Shown here: positions 50,920-59,513 of the stretch, piece by piece
Layout of the letters: every line of letters begins with the position of its first letter
Numbering within the stretch: the stretch's first letter is position 1
Source: Nakaseomyces glabratus
Lineage: Eukaryota > Ascomycota > Saccharomycetes > Saccharomycetales > Saccharomycetaceae
NCBI RefSeq assembly: GCF_010111755.1
Contig: NC_088951.1
Span: 62,001 to 126,000 of the forward strand
Reading direction: 5' to 3'
Length of the DNA stretch: 64,000 nt
Made by a program: the position numbers and the translations under genes
Notes under the pieces: model-generated
Databases searched by the model: none
The model's input: the letters and a program-made list of their open reading frames with translations, nothing else
What the model was told of the DNA's origin: nothing

Positions 50920-52131
50920 ATGAGTGATAAGGTAGTGCGTGCAAAGTTTGTTGAGAGTGTGCAGCCGCGGCTCGGTGGAGACACCACGCGGGTTATCCTG
51001 AAGGCGTTGCACCAAGGGCAAGTGAAGGAGGTTAAGGATGGTGAGGATGTTGAGGTTGATGAGGAGCAAGAAGGTAAGAGTGGCATGGTGGTGATGCCCT
51101 CTCCGCTGTTGAGCTCGACGCCACCTAGCGTGGTGCGGTCCATGGTGCGATTGTATCCATACCTGAAGTTAACAGATAAGGCTCTTGGGGTACTGACGTG
51201 GAGTGATTTTAGCATATGGAATAGCATTGTGTTAGTACCGGCTTATCTCCTCTTTGTCTTATACTATGAGGTGTTTGTGGCCTACTTGGGTCATATGATA
51301 GTGATATTCTGTGTACTGGGCCTTATGTGGATTTACAACTTTGTCGAATCACCTCAAGATGTACCAATTCTGGAAGATATAGTACTTAAAATGAATCGCG
51401 TGCAGTACAAGTTTGATAAATTCATTGAGCCAGTGATTACACTAAAGGAACAAGATATAACGAAATTGCTGTACGTTAGTATGCTAATCTCGCCTATTTA
51501 CGTGCTGCTGGGGTGCCTGCTCGGTAACGAGTTCATTCGGTTTAACATCGCAAGCTTTGGTGTGCTTATATTGACATACCATTCTCCATGGTGTAAGACT
51601 TTGAGAAGACTACTGTGGAAATTCAAGTTTGTCAGAACAGTGATATATAGGGTGATGGGTATACAGACTTACGAAGTACAGGAGCCCAAGATCAACTTAG
51701 ACAAGAAATACAAATTTACGTATGTCTTATATGAGAACCAGAGAAGATGGCTTGGAATTGGATGGAAGTCAAGCATGCTGAGTTATGAGAGAACACCTTG
51801 GACTGACGAGTTCTTAAATGAGGCCCCCAAACCATCTGATTTCCAATTACCAAACAAAGAATGGAAATGGCTCGATAGTGAATGGAAGCTTGATCTAAGC
51901 AATGATGGCGCCATTGAGGTACCAGGAGAGAGGTTTTTAACGAATCCAAAGGAGAATGATGGCTATATATACTATGACAATACTTGGAAAAACCCAAGCA
52001 TCGAGGATACATTTTCAAAGTACACTAGAAGAAGAAGATGGATACGAACTGCAGAGCTAATTGAGAAACTTCCAACAGCAGCAACAACGACGGCAACATC
52101 AACGTCAACAACAACACCATCTGTAAAATAA
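50920..52131 (+). CDS. PEX30: Pex30/Pex31-type ER membrane protein with dysferlin domain
   Basis: This 403-residue protein belongs to the Pex30-32 family, which shapes ER subdomains where peroxisomes and lipid droplets form. Two hydrophobic pairs form a reticulon-like region (around VLVPAYLLFVLYYEVFVAYLGH and LLYVSMLISPIYVLLGCLLG). The C-terminal dysferlin domain shows the characteristic Trp-rich repeats (ENQRRWLGIGWKSS, KEWKWLDSEWKLD, GYIYYDNTW and RRRRW). It ends in an Ala/Thr-rich tail. The position next to CWC24 equals YLR324W (PEX30); that protein is longer (523 aa), so naming after Pex31 would also be defensible. Confidence 0.88.
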   Translation: MSDKVVRAKFVESVQPRLGGDTTRVILKALHQGQVKEVKDGEDVEVDEEQEGKSGMVVMPSPLLSSTPPSVVRSMVRLYPYLKLTDKALGVLTWSDFSIWNSIVLVPAYLLFVLYYEVFVAYLGHMIVIFCVLGLMWIYNFVESPQDVPILEDIVLKMNRVQYKFDKFIEPVITLKEQDITKLLYVSMLISPIYVLLGCLLGNEFIRFNIASFGVLILTYHSPWCKTLRRLLWKFKFVRTVIYRVMGIQTYEVQEPKINLDKKYKFTYVLYENQRRWLGIGWKSSMLSYERTPWTDEFLNEAPKPSDFQLPNKEWKWLDSEWKLDLSNDGAIEVPGERFLTNPKENDGYIYYDNTWKNPSIEDTFSKYTRRRRWIRTAELIEKLPTAATTTATSTSTTTPSVK

Positions 52132-52378
52132 TCATTGCTAGTTGGTATATGATTTTTCTGTATTTGCATATATTTGTCCCTATTTAGATATTCATAACTC
52201 CAGAAATCCTAAAGATATGAGAATCAAGAAAATACCAACCAGTATCTGGGGGCGTATTCAATTCCGTTGTAGAGTCATCATGAGAAGAATGCTGTCTTTG
52301 TAGTATTAATTAAAAAAGTAATGATATCAAGCTGTTTATGATGTATTATATGTCTGGGTCCTGCAAGAAAGTATAAAC

Positions 52379-52384
52379 CACGTG
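52379..52384. promoter_or_regulatory. CACGTG E-box
   Basis: The minus strand reads ATCACGTG, which fits the Cbf1 consensus. It is odd to find it between convergent genes. Confidence 0.35.
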
Positions 52385-52560
52385 ATACAATCCCCCCTTA
52401 ATTTTACAGTTTGATAAATCATGTGACAGTAAATCAATGCCGGCCATGCCAGCAGTTGAAAGGTATATGCATTATACAATTTGTATATTATTGCGGGGAT
52501 TACTAGAATCAGGATGATAGTCCAGCCTTTTAACAGAAAGTTTTGATTAAATTTTGCAGT

Positions 52561-52586
52561 CAGGTATAACTTTATAGTTATACCTG
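52561..52586. repeat. Perfect inverted repeat, 11-bp arms, 4-base loop
   Basis: CAGGTATAACT is followed by TTAT and then AGTTATACCTG. It could be a protein dimer site or an RNA hairpin. It is not part of a recognised gene. Confidence 0.85.
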
Positions 52587-53057
52587 TACTGATGAGTTGA
52601 TGTCAATAAAATATGATATTAAAATTATACAAGGAAAAATGTATAGTAATGATGAGATTCTTATAATTTATCCAGAGAATACTAGAGGGCAGAGTGGGAA
52701 TCCAGTATTAAGAACTATCCAACTTTGTAAATCGTCCAATTCCACATCACACCAACCCTATTATTATTCAATAGGTTCGGTTGAATGCGGGAGTACATTG
52801 AAACAGAATTTTGGGGTACAAGTATTGGAATAGCCGAACTAGATGGCGTCACGCATACCCACTAGTATTCTTTTAAAGCCATGACCATTTTTATTCTCAT
52901 TTTTTTATGTTGATTCAGTTTGTCATATGGACGGTTTGTATGGTAAAATAAGTTGTAAAGTAAAATTGTTCATTTTATAAGGTTTGTAGGAATTGAAAAA
53001 ATTTGTGATTAATATTTTATAAAAAAAATGCTTAAATCTCTATTCTTGTCGCCTTAT

Positions 53058-53294
53058 TTACAACTTGTTAACCTTCAAAGTTGGTGGCAAAGATTGGATC
53101 AACTTCTTGGCCTTACCAGCGTCGTTGACGGTCAAAGTGTACAAGTGTCTGGAACCACGGACCTTGAACTTGGTTTGTCTGAATTGCTTACCGTTCTTGT
53201 TCAACTTCTTGTTAATCTTAACAGTAGCGGATTGGACATCGTTTCTTCTGGTCAATTCCAAGAATTGCTTGATATCAGTAACTTCTCTGGCCAT
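53058..53294 (-). CDS. RPL38: Ribosomal protein eL38
   Basis: This 78-residue protein of the large ribosomal subunit is almost identical to S. cerevisiae Rpl38 (78 aa): MAREVTDIKQFLELTRRNDV at the start and AKKLIQSLPPTLKVNKL at the end. Codon use is the strongly preferred set (TTG, AGA, GTC). No intron is present. It lies between PEX30 and the YLR326W-like gene, as in S. cerevisiae (YLR325C). A Rap1 site 424 bp upstream is the expected ribosomal-protein-gene activator site. Confidence 0.98.
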   Translation of the reverse strand: MAREVTDIKQFLELTRRNDVQSATVKINKKLNKNGKQFRQTKFKVRGSRHLYTLTVNDAGKAKKLIQSLPPTLKVNKL

Positions 53295-53717
53295 TTTTGT
53301 ATGTGATTCTTTCGCGTGTAGTTTCGACAGAGGTATCTTGAAATAAACTGTCTAAAAACACACACATAGTTATATTATACCTGCGCTTAAGCGCTATGCT
53401 AACAAGTATAGCCCAATGGACAACTGGGTAAAAAAGTTTCAGTGAGGAATCCTGAGCTTCCAGCAGTCTCCCCGCGAAGCGAGAGCTCATCCACCCAGAC
53501 AGGAAGAGAAGGCAGACTCCACTAACTACCCAACCAGGACGCTAGCCTAGGCCACCTTTGCTAGACAGAGGCAACAGCTGGTCTAGGCAGAGGGACGAGA
53601 AACTAGGCAGAGGGGGATGGAGGACTTGGCCAAACTGTCTGTTCACCCACCCGCTGGCCCCCCCACCAAGACGGGGAACCTCCTGTCGATACCAGCGCAA
53701 GCAAGCTGAGATAAGAG

Positions 53718-53730
53718 AATGTATGGGTTT
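53718..53730 (-). promoter_or_regulatory. Rap1 binding site of RPL38
   Basis: On the minus strand this reads AAACCCATACATT, a perfect match to RMACCCANNCAYY. Confidence 0.75.
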
Positions 53731-54211
53731 TCTAGACTGAAAATTTCCTAATTAGGTAAAAAGATTATGGTCTTATGCATGCATCCCAGACAACCTACGG
53801 AAAAGCAGTCACAAAACTAACAAAGCATTTTTAGTGGTGTTTAGAGGGGAAAGCCGGGTAAATGTAAGTGAACTGGTGCACGTCAGCTGCTCTTCTATCC
53901 GGGTAACGTTTCTACTTCCAAGTTTTTGCTTCTTTGGGCGTGGAGTCATAACGGCCACGGCAGTGTTTGCTATGGCCTGGCCCCTCCCCCTGACTCCCAG
54001 CTTGCTGCTGTTACGCTCAACTCGCATAAACTTTGGTATACACGCATATATGGGATGGTACGCGTCAACTAATTCTATGTATTTACCAAGGGCAGTGATT
54101 TCTGCTTGTAGTCATGGCACGATCCGGTAAGGTCATAAGGAGTCAAATGTGTGGGGTTCACGAAAAGGGGATACTCACTTACGGTTTTGTCCCTGAATCG
54201 ACGTAAGCATT

Positions 54212-54218
54212 TATAAAG
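54212..54218 (+). promoter_or_regulatory. Probable TATA box of the YLR326W-like gene
   Basis: TATAAAG lies 78 bp upstream of the ATG. Together with the nearby AGGGG core it suggests a stress-inducible promoter. Confidence 0.5.
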
Positions 54219-54289
54219 GACGGAGTTTTCGCACAAGACAGGCCAGAAGGATTGTATACTACTGTAGGACACACGTAAATACAAAAGTA

Positions 54290-54949
54290 ATGTCTGGGCT
54301 AGTGAGAGACTTTATAGTTGGGTATGCGGAGGATTTCGCGAATGAGTACGCGCAGGAGAACTTCCAGCCGGTGATTGACCCGTACTACGCGCGGGTGGGT
54401 CCGCAGAAGAAGAAAGTGCGCCGGGAGCTGCCAGCGGAGCTGTTCAGCAAGCAAGAGCGCAAGCGGTTCAAAACTCTGCAGTCTAAGTCCTGGACACACG
54501 ACCGGTCCATGTGCGGGTGCTGCTGCTGGACGGAGTGCATTGGCTGGGCGCCCGTGTTCAGCATCATCCCCGTGGTGGGGCCGATCATCATGTACATGAT
54601 CCACAACTCCTTGGTCACGTACGCCGAGCGCAACCTGTACAACAACAGGCTGCCCACGGGCCTGAAGACCAAGCTGCTCGCGAACATCACGTTCGACTTG
54701 TGCATCACACTGGTGCCTGTCCTGGGCGCCCTGTTCTCCTGGCTGAACGGCTGCTCCACGAGAAACACAGCCCTTATATACAACGATCTAGTAGAGAAAC
54801 GCATGAAGCAGGTACCACAGTATCAGCAAGCTCAGGCTCAGCAAGCTCAAACTCAGCAAGCTCAAGCTCAGCAAGTACCACAGTACCGTACACAACAGCA
54901 AGCTCCAGCTCAGCAAGTACCACAGTATAGAACGCAACAGTATCGGTGA
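54290..54949 (+). CDS. YLR326W-like membrane protein (DUF4112 family)
   Basis: This 219-residue protein of unknown function corresponds in position to S. cerevisiae YLR326W (240 aa), between RPL38 and NMA1. A Tyr/Phe-rich N-terminus (YAEDFANEYAQENFQPVIDPYYARVGPQKKK) is followed by a Cys-rich CGCCCWTECIGW motif. Two hydrophobic segments with Pro-Gly turns (VFSIIPVVGPIIMYMIHN and FDLCITLVPVLGALFSWL) fit the DUF4112 pattern of a small membrane protein. The C-terminal 45 residues are Gln/Ala-rich imperfect repeats with three PQY motifs. The first two thirds are GC-rich (36 of 60 at 54541-54600). Confidence 0.85.
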   Translation: MSGLVRDFIVGYAEDFANEYAQENFQPVIDPYYARVGPQKKKVRRELPAELFSKQERKRFKTLQSKSWTHDRSMCGCCCWTECIGWAPVFSIIPVVGPIIMYMIHNSLVTYAERNLYNNRLPTGLKTKLLANITFDLCITLVPVLGALFSWLNGCSTRNTALIYNDLVEKRMKQVPQYQQAQAQQAQTQQAQAQQVPQYRTQQQAPAQQVPQYRTQQYR

Positions 54950-54953
54950 AAAA

Positions 54954-54986
54954 AAAAACCGGCTCATCGCACTAACTCCGGTTTTT
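54954..54986. terminator. Hairpin with A/T tracts just after the YLR326W-like stop
   Basis: AAAAACCGG (54954-54962) pairs with CCGGTTTTT (54978-54986), leaving a 15-base loop. It starts five bases after the stop codon. The loop holds most of a PAC core (54963-54970, CTCATCGC on the plus strand). It may act in 3'-end formation, or be a regulatory site for NMA1. Confidence 0.5.
54962..54970 (-). promoter_or_regulatory. PAC element downstream of the YLR326W-like gene
   Basis: On the minus strand this reads GCGATGAGC. It is 471 bp upstream of the NMA1 ATG. An A-rich AAAATTTTGAAAAAAAAATTT stretch, RRPE-like, lies about 100 bp further on. Confidence 0.5.
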
Positions 54987-55260
54987 ATTTTTTGGGCCTG
55001 CGTGCGTTATTGTATAGTCTGTAACAAATATAACTCGCGACGGTTCTTTCCGCAACGAAAACTGAAAAATTTTGAAAAAAAAATTTGGCAAAAATGACGT
55101 CTTCCGTTTTTATAGGGGTATTGACAATTTTGTTCCTAGAAGGCGGTGCAGGGGAGTGGGGTTGTGTGTAATGCTTATCAATGGGAGAGGAGGGGTCTGA
55201 TCATCGCCAGGTTCTGTGGTGGATAAGCACCGTCAGTGGCAGGCGAGCTCTGGACAGGAG

Positions 55261-55292
55261 AGCTTGAGAGCTTGAGAGCTTGAGAGCCCGAG
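55261..55292 (+). repeat. 8-bp AGCTTGAG tandem repeat
   Basis: Three exact AGCTTGAG units are followed by a variant (AGCCCGAG). Degenerate copies continue to about 55327. Confidence 0.9.
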
Positions 55293-55333
55293 AAACTGAC
55301 AGCTGGAGAGCAGGAGAGCTTGAGAGCGGTTAA

Positions 55334-55340
55334 TATATAA
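55334..55340 (+). promoter_or_regulatory. Probable TATA box of NMA1
   Basis: TATATAA lies 101 bp before the chosen NMA1 ATG. An in-frame ATG at 55348 lies only 8 bp after it, too close to be in the mRNA, which supports the later start. Confidence 0.6.
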
Positions 55341-55440
55341 TGAGTCTATGCAGCAGCGGAGCTGCTGCTATAGACTCTGTCCCCGCGCTCTGCATTGCAC
55401 TGACACTACAAGACAAAAAAAAATACAAAAACATACAAAC

Positions 55441-56676
55441 ATGGATCCTACTAGAGACCCTGACTTCAAGCCCCGGGACCCTGACGCGAAGTTGCTGCCA
55501 CCTCCTGACCCAACCTCGAAGATTCCAAAGTCTGGGCCCATTACGCCGTATGTGCTGGCGGACTACAACGCGTCTATCGACGCTCCGCTGCAGATGAAGA
55601 AGAACACAACTCACTTGCCGCACTCGCAGGGTAACCACCAGCGCATACCGCTGAACAAGAGCGAGTTCCAGCCGTTGTCGACCACTGGCTCCTCAGAGGA
55701 GGACTTCGAATTGGACGACGAAAATATGGACAGCGACAGTGGCAGCAAGCGCGAGAGTCTCGGCCAGCTGTCGGGACACGGTATCGGTATCGGTGTGCAC
55801 AAGAACCAGATTGCCGACTTGGAGGAAGTGCCCCACGGTATTGTCCGCCAGGCCAGGTTCCTCGAGGACTACGAATTCCCAACGCACAGACTGGCTAACA
55901 GGCTGCAGGACCCAAACAAGATGCCTCTCGTCATAGTGGCGTGCGGGTCGTTCTCTCCCATCACTTATCTGCACCTGAGAATGTTTGAAATGGCCCTAGA
56001 CGCCATCTCAGAGATGACTAGGTTCGAGGTTGTGGGTGGCTATTACTCTCCCGTAAGTGACAATTACAAGAAACAAGGATTGGCACCATCGTATCACCGT
56101 GTCAGGATGTGTGAGCTGGCCTGTGAGAGAACTTCTTCCTGGCTGATGGTGGATGCTTGGGAATCTCTCCAGCCAAGCTATACAAGGACCGCAAAAGTCC
56201 TAGACCATTTCAACCACGAGATCAATGTCAAGCGAGGAGGTATCACCGTCCATGAGAAGAAACGGAATGCCGACAACAGTGGATACCACATGGAAGAACA
56301 TAAGAGAGGTGTGAAAATTATGCTGTTAGCAGGTGGTGATCTGATAGAATCTATGGGCGAACCTGGTGTCTGGGCAGATGAGGATTTACATCATATCCTG
56401 GGTAATTACGGTTGTTTGATTGTGGAAAGAACAGGGTCTGATGTTCGTTCTTTCTTATTGTCACATGATATCATGTATGAGCACAGAAGGAACGTCCTTG
56501 TTATAAAGCAACTGATTTACAATGATATCTCATCTACAAAAGTCAGGCTGTTTATTAGACGTAACATGTCCGTGCAGTATTTGTTACCTAACTCTGTGAT
56601 CAGGTATATTCAAGAGCACAAGCTTTACATCAACCAATCCGAACCTGTGAAACAAGTTTTGAGCGGTAAAGAGTAA
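55441..56676 (+). CDS. NMA1: Nma1, nicotinic acid mononucleotide adenylyltransferase
   Basis: This 411-residue enzyme joins ATP with nicotinate (or nicotinamide) mononucleotide to give NaAD or NAD. The nucleotidyltransferase signature GSFSPITYLH is at residues 169-178, with GGDLIESMGEPGVWA and the C-terminal STKVRLFIRR loop (the ISSTKVR motif) also present. The frame is open 31 codons upstream, but MDPTRDPDFKPRD matches the S. cerevisiae Nma1 N-terminus exactly and sits at the right distance from the TATA box. This species lacks the de novo kynurenine pathway (established knowledge), so NAD must come through salvage steps that include this enzyme. S. cerevisiae has TMA10 between YLR326W and NMA1; it is not here. 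Confidence 0.96.
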   Translation: MDPTRDPDFKPRDPDAKLLPPPDPTSKIPKSGPITPYVLADYNASIDAPLQMKKNTTHLPHSQGNHQRIPLNKSEFQPLSTTGSSEEDFELDDENMDSDSGSKRESLGQLSGHGIGIGVHKNQIADLEEVPHGIVRQARFLEDYEFPTHRLANRLQDPNKMPLVIVACGSFSPITYLHLRMFEMALDAISEMTRFEVVGGYYSPVSDNYKKQGLAPSYHRVRMCELACERTSSWLMVDAWESLQPSYTRTAKVLDHFNHEINVKRGGITVHEKKRNADNSGYHMEEHKRGVKIMLLAGGDLIESMGEPGVWADEDLHHILGNYGCLIVERTGSDVRSFLLSHDIMYEHRRNVLVIKQLIYNDISSTKVRLFIRRNMSVQYLLPNSVIRYIQEHKLYINQSEPVKQVLSGKE

Positions 56677-57512
56677 CGAAACGCAACTAACACAAGAAAC
56701 ATAAATGCCATCTTAACGAAATTAGCGATGACAGAATGCAGCTAATAAGAACTGCATTCGAGCCATCACTTATAAAATGAATGTACACTAACGACTTAAT
56801 GACTCTTTACCTCACTCAGCTCAAGAACTAATATTTTTTGTAATTTAAACAGTTGTAAACATACACTCTCGATGTTTGAAGAATTATGGATAGATAGTAA
56901 GAGCGTTTTCGAACCATTTTGTGTGCCTTCAACTGCACTCTCGCATTATGAAATTTAATAATTAATAACAGCTATCGACTATTTTTGTTATCGATCTCAA
57001 TACCTTCAGAGTTGTATACAATTAAACAGGCATAAACTTTTCTCCTCTCAGTCTTTTTTTTTTTTTAATTTAAAGAGGACACTAACATTCTTAAAATATT
57101 TTTCATGCTATTGTCTTAGATCACAAATCACTGAGCTCTAGACAATATTGTTCTATGCTAACAAAGAAAACAATTTTCAGTAGTACTAATATAATTTTAA
57201 ATTAAACCAAAGAAGGTGATGCGCTGTTTGTAATTTCAACTTAGAAGTAGAGCCAGTCACTGAATAGGCCAATGCGAAATAAAATATGGTTTAGGAATGT
57301 ATTATTTTCAGATCTTGAAGAAATCGTACCAGTTACAAAAATATGCATTTCATCATTTCATTTTTTTCTTTTTTACATAGAGTTAAATTGTTTATTTGAA
57401 AGGTATAGTGTGTACTACTTACATATGATGTGGTCTTTTTCCGCTTTTGTCTTCCTCTCTATGTGCAAGTTAGGCCAGTGGCCCCCCGCAGAGAAAGCAG
57501 TATATTGCCAAC
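56677..57512. other. Convergent NMA1/FUM1 region; nothing recognised
   Basis: This 836-bp AT-rich gap between two stops has a long T run near 57055-57066. The ORF at 57272-57547 overlaps the FUM1 end and looks accidental. Confidence 0.55.
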
Positions 57513-58964
57513 TTACTTGGTTGGTCCAACCATGTTTTCAGGAATGACCCATTCGTCGAACTCTTCTGAGGTCAAGTATTTCAACTCCAAGGCGGACTCT
57601 TTCAAGGTGATGTTCTTCTTGAAAGCGTTCTTTGCGATCTTGGAGGCGGCGTCGTAGCCGATCTTTGGGTTCAGAGCGGTGACCAGCATCAATGAGTTGT
57701 GCAAGTTGTGGTTGATCTTCTCGCGGTTTGCCTCGATGCCTTCGACACAGTGGACTCTGAAGGAGTGGCAAGCGTCTGCCAGCAATCTGATGGAGCTCAA
57801 CAAGTTTGAGATCATGACCGGCTTGAAGACGTTCAGTTCGAACTGACCGTTGGCGCCCGCGAAGGTCACAGCTGCGTTGTTACCCATGACCTGGACACAG
57901 ACCTGGGTCATGGCCTCGTTCTGTGTTGGGTTGACCTTACCAGGCATGATGGAGGAACCTGGCTCGTTCTCTGGCAAGTGCAGTTCACCGTAGCCGCAAC
58001 GAGGGCCGGAGCCCAGGTACCTGATGTCCTGTGCGATCTTGAACAGAGAGCAAGCCACGGTGTTCAGGGCACCGCTGGCCTCGACGATCGCGTCGTGAGC
58101 TGCGAGAGCTTCGAACTTGTTAGGGGCGGTTTTGAAGTCGATGCCCGTTTCCTTGGAGATCTGCTCGGCGATCAGCTTGTCGAAGCCCTCCTTCGTGTTC
58201 AGCCCTGTGCCGACAGCGGTACCACCTTGTGCGAGGTACTTCAGGTGTGGCAGGGTGTTCTCGATTCTTGCGATGCCGTTGACGAGCTGCTGGACGTAGC
58301 CGCTGAATTCCTGTCCGAGGGTCAGCGGTGTGGCGTCCTGCAGGTGTGTTCTGCCGATCTTGACGATGTCCTGGAACTCCTCGGCCTTCTTGTGGAGGGC
58401 GTCCTTCAGCTGGGTGATCTCCGGCAAGAGGGAGTTGGTGATCTCCGTGACCGCGGCGATGTGCATCACCGAGGGGAAAGTGTCGTTGGAGGACTGCGCC
58501 TGATTGCAGTGGTTGTTTGGGTGGATCTTCTTGGAGCCGAGCTCGCCGCCGATCAGCTCAATCGCCCTGTTGGAGATGACCTCGTTGGCGTTCATGTTAG
58601 ACTGCGTGCCTGACCCGGTCTGGAACACCACCAAGGGGAAGTGGTCGTTGAGCTTGCCCTTGGCGACCTCGTCAGCGGCCTGCTGGATGGGCCCCGCGAT
58701 CTCGCTGTCTAGCGTCCCGAGCTTCTCGTTGACTATGGCGGCTGACTTCTTCAGCACACCGAACGCCCTCACGATGGGCTCCGGCATGCGCTCGCGCGCG
58801 CCGCCGATCTTGAAGTTCTGGAACGACCGCTGCGTCTGCGCGCCCCAGTACTTGTCCGCGGGTACCTTGATCTCGCCGAAAGTGTCCGTCTCTACTCTGT
58901 AATGCATCATCCGCGCGCTGTACCCGATGAGCGATGTCTTTGCCCTACTGCTAGCCCTCAACAT
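57513..58964 (-). CDS. FUM1: Fum1, fumarase (class II)
   Basis: This 483-residue enzyme hydrates fumarate to malate in the TCA cycle; in yeast it is shared between mitochondria and cytosol, where it also aids DNA repair. The first 20-25 residues are basic and Ser-rich ([20 protein letters not shown]), a mitochondrial presequence. The catalytic signature loop [11 protein letters not shown] starts at G336, and [15 protein letters not shown] and the [16 protein letters not shown] segment mark the other two active-site regions. Length is close to S. cerevisiae Fum1 (488 aa). It is divergent from KEL3, as YPL262W is from YPL263C. GC content is highest at the 5' end (41 of 60 bases at 58741-58800). 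Confidence 0.97.
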   Translation of the reverse strand: MLRASSRAKTSLIGYSARMMHYRVETDTFGEIKVPADKYWGAQTQRSFQNFKIGGARERMPEPIVRAFGVLKKSAAIVNEKLGTLDSEIAGPIQQAADEVAKGKLNDHFPLVVFQTGSGTQSNMNANEVISNRAIELIGGELGSKKIHPNNHCNQAQSSNDTFPSVMHIAAVTEITNSLLPEITQLKDALHKKAEEFQDIVKIGRTHLQDATPLTLGQEFSGYVQQLVNGIARIENTLPHLKYLAQGGTAVGTGLNTKEGFDKLIAEQISKETGIDFKTAPNKFEALAAHDAIVEASGALNTVACSLFKIAQDIRYLGSGPRCGYGELHLPENEPGSSIMPGKVNPTQNEAMTQVCVQVMGNNAAVTFAGANGQFELNVFKPVMISNLLSSIRLLADACHSFRVHCVEGIEANREKINHNLHNSLMLVTALNPKIGYDAASKIAKNAFKKNITLKESALELKYLTSEEFDEWVIPENMVGPTK

Positions 58965-59072
58965 TTTATCTGCCTTTTTTTTTTGCTTTTCGCTTGGTGC
59001 TAAGTAGCCCCAGTAGGAAGTGACAAGACAAGAGGGAAGAACAAGACATCGCGGCTAGGACTAGGGTAGGGT

Positions 59073-59080
59073 ATTTATAC
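59073..59080 (-). promoter_or_regulatory. Probable TATA box of FUM1
   Basis: TATAAATA on the minus strand lies 109 bp upstream of the FUM1 ATG. Confidence 0.55.
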
Positions 59081-59426
59081 TTGCGAGGGGGACGACTACG
59101 CCGATTTCTCGGAGTTTGCACTTCCTTCCCCATCCAACCCCGTCTCTGCTGTTTCTCTGCTGTCTCTCTGTTCTGTCTGTACTCCCTTCCACCAAACAAC
59201 CCCTGAAATTCTGACTCTTGACGCCCATTGGTCCGGAGCGTTTTTCGGCTCGAAGGAGGAGCCCAAACTTCTCCATTTTACCCTCCCCTCCTGTGGGTGT
59301 GTGGGTGTTTCTTTTTCAGTGGAGATCACATGATGTACATGTACACGGTACATCACAGTTATACTTTTACACGCATCTGTCACATGTTTTTCCAGTTTTT
59401 GCTTCAATCACCCATCGACATCGCTT

Positions 59427-59435
59427 GCGATGAGC
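59427..59435 (+). promoter_or_regulatory. PAC element upstream of KEL3
   Basis: GCGATGAGC lies three bases before the KEL3 TATA box. The ATG it contains (59430) is in frame with KEL3 but lies upstream of the TATA box, so it is not the start. Confidence 0.6.
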
Positions 59436-59438
59436 CTT

Positions 59439-59446
59439 TATATAAG
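59439..59446 (+). promoter_or_regulatory. Probable TATA box of KEL3
   Basis: TATATAAG lies 75 bp before the chosen ATG of KEL3. Confidence 0.6.
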
Positions 59447-59513
59447 CAAACATACAGCTACACATGTACAGCTACACACACAGAGCTACCCCTACCAAAC
59501 CAATCACACCACA

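Larger units (their letters stand above)
52132..53057. other. Convergent PEX30/RPL38 region with Cbf1-like sites and an inverted repeat
   Basis: This 926-bp gap is unusually long for a convergent pair. It contains CACGTG (52379-52384), a CATGTGAC Cbf1 variant near 52420, a perfect 11-bp inverted repeat (52561-52586), and a doubtful 77-codon ORF beginning at 52600 that I do not accept as a gene. The last 150 bases before RPL38 are AT-rich terminator-like DNA. Confidence 0.55.
53295..54289. promoter_or_regulatory. Divergent RPL38/YLR326W-like promoter region
   Basis: This 995-bp region holds a Rap1 site (53718-53730), C-rich DNA around 53640-53690, and stress-response-type CCCCT/AGGGG cores at 53981-53985, 53987-53991 and 54166-54170 on the side of the YLR326W-like gene. 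No gene is seen; the short ORFs here look accidental. Confidence 0.6.
54950..55440. promoter_or_regulatory. NMA1 promoter region
   Basis: This 491-bp tandem intergenic region contains the hairpin/PAC element, three AGGGG stress-type cores (55114-55118, 55150-55154 and 55191-55195), an AGCTTGAG repeat array and a TATA box. Confidence 0.6.
58965..59513. promoter_or_regulatory. Divergent FUM1/KEL3 promoter region
   Basis: This 549-bp region has a FUM1 TATA box, a PAC core and a KEL3 TATA box. Short ORFs across it on both strands are not genes. Confidence 0.65.

Noticed and set aside
52600..52833. 77-codon ORF between PEX30 and RPL38
   Set aside because: It has no recognisable domain, AT-rich codons and no promoter signals; its frame is open by chance length.
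57978..58613. 211-codon ORF opposite FUM1
   Set aside because: It is a shadow of the GC-rich FUM1 coding sequence; the fumarase frame is strongly conserved.
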